A DNA stretch of 35,911 bases from Elusimicrobiota bacterium (GTDB lineage: Bacteria; Elusimicrobiota; Elusimicrobia; Elusimicrobiales; Elusimicrobiaceae). The notes beneath the pieces were generated by a model that saw only the letters and a program-made list of their open reading frames with translations, made no database searches and was not told where the DNA came from. The stretch covers positions 1-35,911 of the forward strand of contig JAISHT010000058.1 in NCBI GenBank assembly GCA_031262415.1, written 5' to 3'. Of this stretch, positions 1-6,447 are shown in pieces. Both the position numbers and the translations under genes were made by a program. The number at the start of each line of letters is the position of its first letter. The first letter of the stretch is position 1.

Positions 1-47
1 TTAGATAATTGAGCCACACAAAAAACCCCGCGGCTCAATTATCCTAA
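1..47. repeat. Imperfect inverted repeat enclosing a half-terminator-like loop
   Basis: A 15-base arm (1-15) is complementary to 32-47 with one extra base in the right arm. The 16-base loop contains an A-run followed by CCCCGC, which looks like the left half of the rho-independent terminators used elsewhere in this window (for example 6396-6425), but the matching right half is absent. It may be a transcription terminator, the end of a mobile element, or a scar. The element touches the left edge, so its true extent is not known. Confidence 0.5.
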
Positions 48-174
48 AGTCTCATATGTCTTTGATGTTTTACATGAAAATCTAAAAGTTATAGCTAAAA
101 ACAAACTAATACCAACTGAAACCCGCCGCTTTTCTAGCCCAGCCATCAAAAAAATATGGACATTGTTATCATAA
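13..174 (+). pseudogene. Unrecognised C-terminal coding remnant
   Basis: From position 13 an open frame runs to a TAA at 172-174, after an in-frame TGA at 10-12. The 53-residue translation is protein-like (charged and hydrophobic residues alternate; it contains VLHENLKVIAKNK and ends KKIWTLLS) but has no plausible start codon with a ribosome site. I do not recognise the family. It may be the tail of a gene truncated at the inverted repeat at 1-47, or chance. No function is proposed. Confidence 0.3.
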
Positions 175-190
175 TATTATAACCTAATCT
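163..190 (+). promoter_or_regulatory. Possible promoter of the ferritin-like gene
   Basis: TTGTTA at 163-168 is followed after 16 bases by TAATCT at 185-190, giving a leader of about 25-30 bases before the ATG at 224. The -35 hexamer is identical to that proposed for folD. The -10 is only a moderate match, so this is tentative. Confidence 0.35.
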
Positions 191-223
191 ATATAGAAAC
201 CAATATAGTAATAGGAGGGTTTT

Positions 224-721
224 ATGGGAAAGAAAGCACGTGAAATTTTAGAAAAAAGAGGAATGAAAGTAGACGAGCTCATTAAAAAACTAAACAGAGC
301 TTACGCCGACGAATGGCTTGCCTATATCCAATATTGGACAGGCGCCCAAGTGGCCGAAGGTTTAATGCGCCCCAACATTGAAGCCGAAATGATGGAGCAC
401 GCTAACGAAGAATTGGGCCACGCCAAAAAAGTTTGTGATAGAATTATAGAACTTGGCGGCACGCCGATTTTGGACCCGAAAGATTATTTCAAACAAACAA
501 ATTGCGGCTATGATGTCCCCAAAAACTTCAGCACAAAAGCCTTGCTCAAACAAAATATTGACGCTGAAAGATGCGCAATTGCCGTCTATAATGATATTGT
601 GGAGTATGCAAGAAAGGGCGGCGATACCGTTACTTTCCACATCGCCCGCAGCATTATGCAAGACGAAATGGAGCACGAGCAGGATCTTGAAGATTTGTTG
701 ACAGATATTACGGTTAAATAA
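224..721 (+). CDS. Ferritin-like diiron protein (bacterioferritin/Dps-like)
   Basis: A 165-residue four-helix ferritin-like protein, expected in the cytoplasm, likely oxidising and storing iron or removing peroxide. The diiron ligand pattern is complete: Glu30 (DEWLAYIQY), Glu63-x2-His66 (EELGHA), Glu115 (DAERCA) and Glu148-x2-His151 (DEMEHE). This is a bacterioferritin-type site rather than the inter-subunit site of classical Dps. Cys71, Cys94 and Cys117 lie close to the ligands in sequence, reminiscent of the Dps-like (DPSL, 'thioferritin') group, which carries a cysteine pair near the metal site; that subgrouping is inference. No haem-binding Met is assigned. The start is supported by TAGGAGG at 212-218, five bases upstream. 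The gene is monocistronic, closed by a strong terminator at 787-818. An oxidative-stress role fits an anaerobe but nothing in the sequence proves it. Confidence 0.88.
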   Translation: MGKKAREILEKRGMKVDELIKKLNRAYADEWLAYIQYWTGAQVAEGLMRPNIEAEMMEHANEELGHAKKVCDRIIELGGTPILDPKDYFKQTNCGYDVPKNFSTKALLKQNIDAERCAIAVYNDIVEYARKGGDTVTFHIARSIMQDEMEHEQDLEDLLTDITVK

Positions 722-786
722 GCCGCAAAAAATCTGTTGCAAATTAAAAGATAAATATTGCAGAAAGAATACTGAAATATAAATTT

Positions 787-818
787 AACCCCCGCTAAAT
801 TGTTAGCGGGGGTTTTCT
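787..818. terminator. Rho-independent terminator, ferritin-like gene / rmuC
   Basis: A perfect 12-bp stem (787-798 with 803-814), loop ATTG, GC-rich core CCCCCGC, A-run on the left and T-run on the right. It lies between the convergent ferritin-like gene and rmuC and could serve both. Confidence 0.9.
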
Positions 819-870
819 ATAAAGAAAGGTTGTGGCGTTAGAAGAGGCGCCAGAAGAGAAATAGGCTTGT

Positions 871-2151
871 TTAGCTTATGTTTTCCTCTTCAACAACGGG
901 GTCAATATCAACGGGGTCGTCAGCGGAAAGCTCTCCAGCTGGGCTATTCATATTATCTATGCTACCCGCACTATCCGCCTCAATACTTAAATGCTCCACA
1001 TTAGTTAAAGCCCTGTTTATTTGCCTTGTTCTTTTGCCGGAAAGTTCGCCAAGGGTAGCGTCGGCCGTGCGGATTTGCTTTTGAGCCTTTTCAAGCGCCG
1101 CTCCAAAAGTAATAAATTCTTTTTTAACTCTCTTTAAAACTTCCCAAACTTCTTGCGAGCGTTTTTCAATAGCCAGCGTTTTAAAACCAAATAATAATGA
1201 TGATAATACGGCCGATAGCGTCGTCGGGCCAACGGGGGTTATTTTGTATTTAGTTAAAAGTTCTTCAAAAAGGGCAGGGTCCCGCAGGACTTCGGCGTAA
1301 AGGCCCTCCGTCGGCAAAAACATAAGGGCAAAATCTGTTGTTTTGGGGGGGAAGATATATTTATCGTGTATATCTTTTGCAAAAGCGCGGATATTTTTTA
1401 TAAAAGATTTGCGCGCGGTTTCTATGCTTTCCTTGTCCTCAGCTTCCAAAATGCGGTTGTAATCTTCAATAGGAAACTTGCTGTCAATTGGCAGCAATAC
1501 AGGTTTTTCGCCCTCGCCATTACCCGGCAATTTAACAACAAACTCAACGCGTTTGTCGCTTTGTATTTCAACATTTTTATCATATTGCGACGGGGGTAAA
1601 ATATCGGATAATATTTTCTCAAGCCTTACCTCGCCGTATGTGCCGCGTTCTTTTACATTTGTTAAAGCGTTTTTTAGGCTTTTAGCGTCGGCGGCAAGGT
1701 TCTTCATTTCGCCAAGTCCTTGTTGCACATTATCAAGCTGTTTGCGGACTATTTCAAAAGATTGCGTTAAGCGGGTTTCCAGCGTTTTTTGAAGTTTCTC
1801 GTCAACAATTCCTTGCATTTGCTCAAGCCGCTTTTCATTACTTTCTTGCAAGGATTTCATTTTAACTTCCAAAGTTTCGGCAACTTTACCCAGTTGTTTA
1901 TTTGTTTCTTCACGATTATTTTGCAAGGTTTTTTGTATGCTGTCTTGTATTATGCTAAAGCGTTCAAATTGCACGGTAGTGGCTTTGGATATTTGGTTTT
2001 CAACGCCTTCTCTTTGCTCAATTGCGGAGTTTTTTAGTAGCAGCGTAATTTCGCCCAAATCCATTTTTTTGTTTTTAGTAAGTTGCAGTAAAATTACCGC
2101 CGCCAGTAAAATTACGCCGAGTATTGAAAAAATTAAAATAGCAGTTTGCAT
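871..2151 (-). CDS. rmuC: RmuC family DNA recombination protein
   Basis: RmuC family protein (PF02646), a predicted membrane-anchored, nuclease-like protein associated in E. coli with limiting recombination at inverted repeats; its biochemical activity is poorly defined. The chosen start gives 426 residues: an N-terminal membrane segment (about residues 2-22), a long coiled coil (about 50-170), then the RmuC domain with GTYGEVRLEKIL, the LLPIDSKFP motif, FLPTEGLYAEV and the signature PTTLSAVLSSL. A reading frame extends 60 codons further upstream, but the start at 2151 is preferred because AAGGAAGG lies about 6 bases before it and the extension overlaps the divergent gene. The C-terminal 40 residues are acidic and variable. 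It stands alone between the terminator at 787-818 and a divergent HAD gene. Confidence 0.92.
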   Translation of the reverse strand: MQTAILIFSILGVILLAAVILLQLTKNKKMDLGEITLLLKNSAIEQREGVENQISKATTVQFERFSIIQDSIQKTLQNNREETNKQLGKVAETLEVKMKSLQESNEKRLEQMQGIVDEKLQKTLETRLTQSFEIVRKQLDNVQQGLGEMKNLAADAKSLKNALTNVKERGTYGEVRLEKILSDILPPSQYDKNVEIQSDKRVEFVVKLPGNGEGEKPVLLPIDSKFPIEDYNRILEAEDKESIETARKSFIKNIRAFAKDIHDKYIFPPKTTDFALMFLPTEGLYAEVLRDPALFEELLTKYKITPVGPTTLSAVLSSLLFGFKTLAIEKRSQEVWEVLKRVKKEFITFGAALEKAQKQIRTADATLGELSGKRTRQINRALTNVEHLSIEADSAGSIDNMNSPAGELSADDPVDIDPVVEEENIS

Positions 2152-2238
2152 ATAAAACCTTCCTTTTAATATTAATTTAAAGTTATTTTGTAAAATAAAA
2201 ACTTTGCCGTTGCGATGTGTTCTTTTACATAATAATAG

Positions 2239-2250
2239 TATAATTTTTAT
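2239..2250 (+). promoter_or_regulatory. -10 element placed for a leaderless HAD transcript
   Basis: A consensus TATAAT at 2239-2244 ends six bases before the ATG at 2251, so transcription would begin at about the start codon. No Shine-Dalgarno sequence is visible before the ATG. No good -35 hexamer is found at the usual distance (2216-2221 is TGTGTT). Confidence 0.5.
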
Positions 2251-2949
2251 ATGTATAAAGATATTAAAGTTATAGGCTTTGACGCTGACGATACCCTTTG
2301 GCACAATGAAAATATTTTTGCCTTTGCGCACAAAGAATTTGTAAAACTAATGCAAAAATACGCCAAAGACGAAAAAATAGAGCAAGAACTTACCGCTCTA
2401 GAAATTGAAAACTTGCCGCTTTATGGCTACGGCGTAAAATCCTTTACGCTTTCTATGCTAGAGGCCGCCCTTAAAATAACTAAAAATAAAATACAAGGTA
2501 GTGAGGTAGAGGCAATAGTCGCCCTTGGGCGGCATATGATAAATGCCCCAATTGTCTTGCTTGACGGCGTGGCCGACACCTTAAAAACACTTTCAAAAAA
2601 CTATAAATTAATAGTTGTAACAAAAGGCGATTTGCTTGACCAGGAGCGTAAATTAGCCAAATCAAACATAAGCAAATATTTTGACCATATTGAAATTATG
2701 AGCGAGAAAACCCCCGCCGCTTACCTAAACCTTACCGATGAGCTGGATATAAACCCAAAAGAGTTTTTGATGGTGGGTAATTCCGTTAAATCAGATATAA
2801 TCCCCGCCATAGAAATTGGCGCAAGCGCAGTGCTGGTGCCTTTTGAAGTTGTGGGTATCCACGAAAGAGCGGATAAAGAAACTATTTTTAGCGAAAATTT
2901 TAAAGAAGTAAAAAACATAACCGAGCTTGTAAACTTGCTTAAAAGTTAA
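2251..2949 (+). CDS. HAD-superfamily hydrolase (subfamily IA)
   Basis: A 232-residue cytoplasmic haloacid-dehalogenase-fold phosphatase. All four HAD motifs are visible: motif I DADDT with nucleophile Asp11 and acid/base Asp13, motif II Thr124 (VVTKGD), motif III Lys153 (SEKTPAAY), motif IV GNSVKSD with Asp182. The helical cap between motifs I and II (about residues 17-95) marks subfamily IA. The Trp after motif I (DDTLW) recalls YjjG-type nucleotidases and related small-phosphate-ester phosphatases, but substrate cannot be read from sequence. There is no Shine-Dalgarno site and a TATAAT ends six bases before the ATG, so translation is probably leaderless. It is followed after 24 bases by the chrA pair, with which it may be co-transcribed. 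Confidence 0.88.
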   Translation: MYKDIKVIGFDADDTLWHNENIFAFAHKEFVKLMQKYAKDEKIEQELTALEIENLPLYGYGVKSFTLSMLEAALKITKNKIQGSEVEAIVALGRHMINAPIVLLDGVADTLKTLSKNYKLIVVTKGDLLDQERKLAKSNISKYFDHIEIMSEKTPAAYLNLTDELDINPKEFLMVGNSVKSDIIPAIEIGASAVLVPFEVVGIHERADKETIFSENFKEVKNITELVNLLKS

Positions 2950-2973
2950 ATTAGTAAAAATTAAATTATTTAA

Positions 2974-3528
2974 ATGCTAAAACAAAAAACCAGCCTTTTT
3001 GAACTTTTTATAACATTTGCCAAAATAAGCGTTATGACTTTTGGCGGCGGCTATGCTATGTTGCCGCTAATAGAGCGGGAGCTAGTCGCTAAAAAACACT
3101 GGATAGACCAAAAAGATTTGCTTGAATTTTTTGCTGTTTCGCAAATAACCCCCGGCGTTATAGCGGTTAATGCCGCCTCGTTAATTGGGCAACGCCGCCG
3201 TGGAATAATAGGTCTTGTAGCCGCAACGCTTGGCGTGGCGGCCCCGTCCGTAATAATTATAACTATAGTAGCCGCTTTTCTTAGCAATATAATGCAATTT
3301 GAAATTGTGGGCAATATTTTTGCGGCGTTGCGTATTGCGGTAGCGGCATTAATTATAAATGCGCTTTTTCCGCTTTTCAAAAAAGGCATAACGGGCATTT
3401 TTACGGGACTGCTTTTTTTAATAACTTTTATTGCTTTTTATTTTTTTAAAATATCCCCGATACTACTGGTTATTTTATGCGCCGCCGCTACTTTAATTGT
3501 TGCTAAAGCAAAGGGGGCGTTAAAATGA
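2974..3528 (+). CDS. chrA: Chromate transporter, short-chain ChrA subunit 1
   Basis: A 184-residue inner-membrane protein of the CHR family (PF02417), half the length of classical ChrA. The N-terminal signature FAKISVMTFGGGYAMLPLIE (about residues 12-31) and the later FFAVSQITPGVIAVNAAS are typical of the family; about five to six membrane segments follow. Short-chain CHR proteins are encoded in tandem pairs and thought to act as heterodimers of opposite topology. The stop codon overlaps the start of the partner gene by four bases (ATGA), implying translational coupling. The start at 2974 has no clear ribosome site. Family members export chromate, but many homologues have other or unknown anion substrates, and nothing here is resistance-specific. 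Confidence 0.88.
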   Translation: MLKQKTSLFELFITFAKISVMTFGGGYAMLPLIERELVAKKHWIDQKDLLEFFAVSQITPGVIAVNAASLIGQRRRGIIGLVAATLGVAAPSVIIITIVAAFLSNIMQFEIVGNIFAALRIAVAALIINALFPLFKKGITGIFTGLLFLITFIAFYFFKISPILLVILCAAATLIVAKAKGALK

Positions 3529-4088
3529 TTTTGCTTGCTCTCTACCTAGACTTTTTTAAAATAGGCCTTTTTGCCTTAGGCGGCGGGCTAGCCACAATTC
3601 CTTTTATATACGAACTTGGCTACAGCGCGGGCTTTTTTAACGCAAGCGAGATAGCAAATATGATTGCCGTAGCGCAAAGTATGCCCGGGCCAATTGGCAT
3701 AAATATGGCCTCTTATGCAGGTTTTAAAGTTGCCGGTTTTTGGGGGGCGGTGTCCGCCGCTCTTGGCGTGATAACTGCGCCGATGATAACTATTGCCATA
3801 ATTGCCAAAGCCTTGCAAAAATTTATACATAATAAATATGCGGCGGTTGCTTTTGGCGGGGCTATAGCCTGCGTTTGCGCTTTAATAAGCGCAGCGGTTT
3901 TTGATATGTTAAAAACGGCACTACTTCGCCCAGAAATTACGCAGACTTTAGAAGGATTAGTAGACGCAATTGCTATGAAAAATATAATATTTTTTATAGT
4001 AATATTTTTTGCAATTCGCAAATTTAAATGGCACCCATTTATTTATATTTGCCTGGCGGCTTGCGGTGGGTGTTTTGTAAAATTTTAA
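3525..4088 (+). CDS. chrA: Chromate transporter, short-chain ChrA subunit 2
   Basis: The 187-residue second half of a split CHR transporter (PF02417). It begins with the paralogous signature DFFKIGLFALGGGLATIPFI and contains IAVAQSMPGPIGINMASYAG, the equivalent of the QITPGVIAVN motif in the first subunit. Its ATG lies inside the stop codon of the preceding gene, so the two are almost certainly made together as a heterodimer. Five to six hydrophobic segments reach the C-terminus. No regulator of the chrB type is nearby. The next gene starts 64 bases on with its own ribosome site and probably its own promoter. Confidence 0.88.
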   Translation: MILLALYLDFFKIGLFALGGGLATIPFIYELGYSAGFFNASEIANMIAVAQSMPGPIGINMASYAGFKVAGFWGAVSAALGVITAPMITIAIIAKALQKFIHNKYAAVAFGGAIACVCALISAAVFDMLKTALLRPEITQTLEGLVDAIAMKNIIFFIVIFFAIRKFKWHPFIYICLAACGGCFVKF

Positions 4089-4109
4089 AACATATTTAAA
4101 TAAATTAAA

Positions 4110-4115
4110 TATAAT
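4110..4115 (+). promoter_or_regulatory. Possible -10 of the outer-membrane barrel gene
   Basis: TATAAT at 4110-4115 lies in the AT-rich gap after the second chrA gene, 37 bases before the ATG at 4153. There is no convincing -35 hexamer, so only the -10 is claimed. Confidence 0.35.
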
Positions 4116-4152
4116 GCTTATAGGTTAACTTTATAAATTAATTGGAGAAGAT

Positions 4153-4905
4153 ATGAAGAAAAAACTATCCGTTGTTTTGTTTATGCTGTGTTTTGGCTTT
4201 GGCTTAGCCAATGCTTTAGTTATACAAGAATACGCCGTGCGTGGCGTAAGGCCGTCTGATAGAGTATCCTCGCTTGAGTTTAACCCCGAGATTGATGTAA
4301 GCGACGATTCCCGTGGGGAATCCACCTCGCTCTTAACGGTTAAATATTATCAAGATATTAAAGATAAATACAGCATTGGTATAGAAGTGCCCGGCGCGCG
4401 CTACGAGTCGCCCGAAAAATCAAGAACAGGCCTTGGCGATATTTTGCTAGCCGCTTCTTACACGCAGGCTTTTGATAATTTCTCTATGGTTTTTCTTATG
4501 GAAAATACTTTGCCCACCGCTACAGACGATACTTTGGGCACAGGCAAGTGGTATGTTGATTTCAGCGCCGCATTTGATATTTCCTTTACCGATAATATCT
4601 TTTTTGCCACAGGCTACAAGTATTATGTATCCATACTTGGCGACGATAGCAGAAACAATATTAACCGTAGTCGTGTAAGGGGTATTTTGGGCTATATGAC
4701 AGATAGCACATTTTATGTTTTGCTGGATAATCTCTACCATATTGATTTTGAAAATTCCTCCCAAGCTTATATTTTAGATGTTGAGTTTGGTATGATGTTG
4801 GAAAATGACCTTTCGCTTTATATCAAACCGGGCTGGCAGCTTGGCGGCGCAAAGCATATTAAAGATTGGTCCTTAAGTTTTGGCGTAAAACTATTAAACT
4901 TATAA
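4153..4905 (+). CDS. Predicted outer-membrane beta-barrel protein (MetA-like)
   Basis: A 250-residue exported protein. The N-terminal 21 residues are a classic signal peptide (KKK, hydrophobic core, cleavage near ANA/LV). The rest alternates polar and hydrophobic residues in about ten strands (for example SIGIEVPGARY, NFSMVFLMENTLP, NIFFATGYKYYV) and ends in an amphipathic strand, as expected for a barrel. The TGLGDILLAASY-like segment and the following LPTATDDTLGTGKW resemble the 'phenol MetA degradation' outer-membrane family (PF13557), whose members are putative small-molecule channels; that assignment is moderate. TTGGAGA lies just upstream of the ATG. The gene stands alone with a strong terminator behind it, so its substrate cannot be inferred from neighbours. 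Confidence 0.72.
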   Translation: MKKKLSVVLFMLCFGFGLANALVIQEYAVRGVRPSDRVSSLEFNPEIDVSDDSRGESTSLLTVKYYQDIKDKYSIGIEVPGARYESPEKSRTGLGDILLAASYTQAFDNFSMVFLMENTLPTATDDTLGTGKWYVDFSAAFDISFTDNIFFATGYKYYVSILGDDSRNNINRSRVRGILGYMTDSTFYVLLDNLYHIDFENSSQAYILDVEFGMMLENDLSLYIKPGWQLGGAKHIKDWSLSFGVKLLNL

Positions 4906-4941
4906 TTTATTTACTCTGTTAAATCTAAGTTTTAGATAGAC

Positions 4942-4975
4942 AAAACGCCCCGCTTAATTTTAAGCGGGGCGTTTT
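4942..4975. terminator. Bidirectional rho-independent terminator
   Basis: A perfect 15-bp stem (4942-4956 with 4961-4975) with loop ATTT, A-run on the left and T-run on the right. It serves the barrel gene and the convergent POT transporter gene. The stem is nearly identical to that at 32917-32949. Confidence 0.93.
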
Positions 4976-4988
4976 CTAGTTTTGAAAA

Positions 4989-6293
4989 CTACTTTATGCC
5001 GTGCATCCACTTTTTAATTTTACCTGATAAGCCCCATATTAATAAAGCGCACACAAGCGATAATATTGCCGGCACGGAAAAGAGTTGCACCAATTTTCCG
5101 TCTTCATAATTGCCCGCAAAAACGCCGCCAAGCAGCCCGCCAAAGAAATTGCCCGTAAACCAAACGCCCATAAACATAGCGGCGTATTTGGCTGGGGCAA
5201 GTTTTGTTATCATAGAAAGCCCGACGGGGGACATACAAAGCTCGCCAAGCACGCATACAAAATATAAGCTGGCTAGCCAAAAAATGCTAACGGGTTGCCC
5301 GCTTTTTTGATACACATAAGCGCCAACGGTTATTATTAAGAAAGATACGCCAAGTAGCGCCATACCCCAGGCAAATTTAGCGGGGGTAGAAGGCTCTTTT
5401 GCGCCAAGTTTGCCCCAAAGCCAAGCAAAAACAGGCGCCATAATAATAACAAACAAAGGCGGCAGTGCTTGCAAATAACCAACAGGCATTTGCCAGCCAA
5501 ATAAACTTGTATCGGTTGCCCTTTGCGCAAATAACATTAAAGAGGAGCCGGACTGCTCATAAAAAGCCCAAAAGAAGATAGCAAAAAACGCAAATATTAA
5601 AATGGCTTTTATTCTATCTTTTTCTTGCGCTGTTAGTGGTTTTTTAGGGGCGGGTTTGCCGTCAAGGTGTTCTGGCGCGGGCTTGTTGCCAATATGTTTT
5701 AATTGTTTGTTTTGTATAGCCAAAAACCAAACTAAACCAATTGCCATACCAAGGCCTGCAGCAATAAAGCCGTATTTAAAATCAATCTTTTCGCCAAGGT
5801 AGCTGCAAACTAAAGGGGCCAAAAATGCGCCTAAGTTAATAGCCATATAAAAAATGGTGAAAGCGGCGTCCCGCCTAGAGTCATTTTCCTCGTAAAGATC
5901 GCCGACTAAAGAAGTGATATTAGGCTTTAAAAAACCCGTGCCAAAAATTATTAAAATAAGGCCGAGGCTAAAAGCTATCGTTGCATTAATAAAACCATAG
6001 CTAGCAATGATAAACTGCCCAAGAATCATTAATACTGCGCCTAGTATAATGGAAGATTTTTTATTTAAAAACTGATCTGCCACAAAACCGCCAAGCACAG
6101 GCGTTAAGTAAACAACAGCTATAAAAATGCCAAAGATATGCATAGCTGTTTTATCATTAAAGCCAAGCGCAGGGCTTATCATAAACAAGACGAGCAAAGT
6201 GCGCGCGCCGTAGAAACAGAACCTTTCCCACATTTCAATGCCAGAGAGCATAAATAATGCCGCTGGCTGGGCCTTCTTTTTGTTGTCAACCAT
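4989..6293 (-). CDS. POT/PTR family proton-dependent oligopeptide transporter
   Basis: An inner-membrane di/tripeptide:proton symporter of the major facilitator superfamily (POT/PTR2). The 434-residue form shows the helix-1 motif ExxERFxxYG (EMWERFCFYGARTLL), the PTR2 signature FTIFYMAINLGAF, about 12-14 membrane helices, a basic Pro/Lys-rich loop in the middle (PAPEHLDGKPAPKK) and the late PVGLSMITKLAP motif. The start at 6293 is chosen because a GAGG lies upstream (spacing is long, about 14 bases) and a TATAAT lies 43-49 bases upstream; a 34-codon extension would begin upstream of that promoter and is not family-like. With the adjacent M3 carboxypeptidase it suggests peptide scavenging. The two are separated by a terminator. 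Confidence 0.9.
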   Translation of the reverse strand: MVDNKKKAQPAALFMLSGIEMWERFCFYGARTLLVLFMISPALGFNDKTAMHIFGIFIAVVYLTPVLGGFVADQFLNKKSSIILGAVLMILGQFIIASYGFINATIAFSLGLILIIFGTGFLKPNITSLVGDLYEENDSRRDAAFTIFYMAINLGAFLAPLVCSYLGEKIDFKYGFIAAGLGMAIGLVWFLAIQNKQLKHIGNKPAPEHLDGKPAPKKPLTAQEKDRIKAILIFAFFAIFFWAFYEQSGSSLMLFAQRATDTSLFGWQMPVGYLQALPPLFVIIMAPVFAWLWGKLGAKEPSTPAKFAWGMALLGVSFLIITVGAYVYQKSGQPVSIFWLASLYFVCVLGELCMSPVGLSMITKLAPAKYAAMFMGVWFTGNFFGGLLGGVFAGNYEDGKLVQLFSVPAILSLVCALLIWGLSGKIKKWMHGIK

Positions 6294-6336
6294 ATTATTA
6301 TTTTTTACCTCAACAGAAGATGAACTATCTAAAATA

Positions 6337-6342
6337 ATTATA
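6337..6342 (-). promoter_or_regulatory. -10 element of the POT transporter gene
   Basis: TATAAT reads on the reverse strand at 6342-6337, between the upstream terminator (6396-6425) and the start at 6293. A weak ATTGCC lies about 15 bases further upstream. Confidence 0.45.
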
Positions 6343-6395
6343 TCACAAAAAAACACGGGCAATATGTGGCTTTTGAGGAAGCTTTTTAAGCGCAA

Positions 6396-6425
6396 AAAAC
6401 CCCGCGCTTATATGCGCGGGGTTTT
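6396..6425. terminator. Rho-independent terminator after the M3 peptidase gene
   Basis: A perfect 12-bp stem (6396-6407 with 6414-6425), loop TTATAT, core CCCCGCGC. It lies 22 bases past the stop codon of the reverse-strand M3 peptidase gene and upstream of the POT promoter, so it insulates the two units. Confidence 0.92.
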
Positions 6426-6447
6426 AGAGAATTGTTTTACTATTTTG

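Noticed and set aside
871-2331. Long reading frame for rmuC starting at 2331
   Set aside because: The extra 60 residues overlap the divergent HAD gene and its promoter; a good ribosome site and a membrane segment support the start at 2151.
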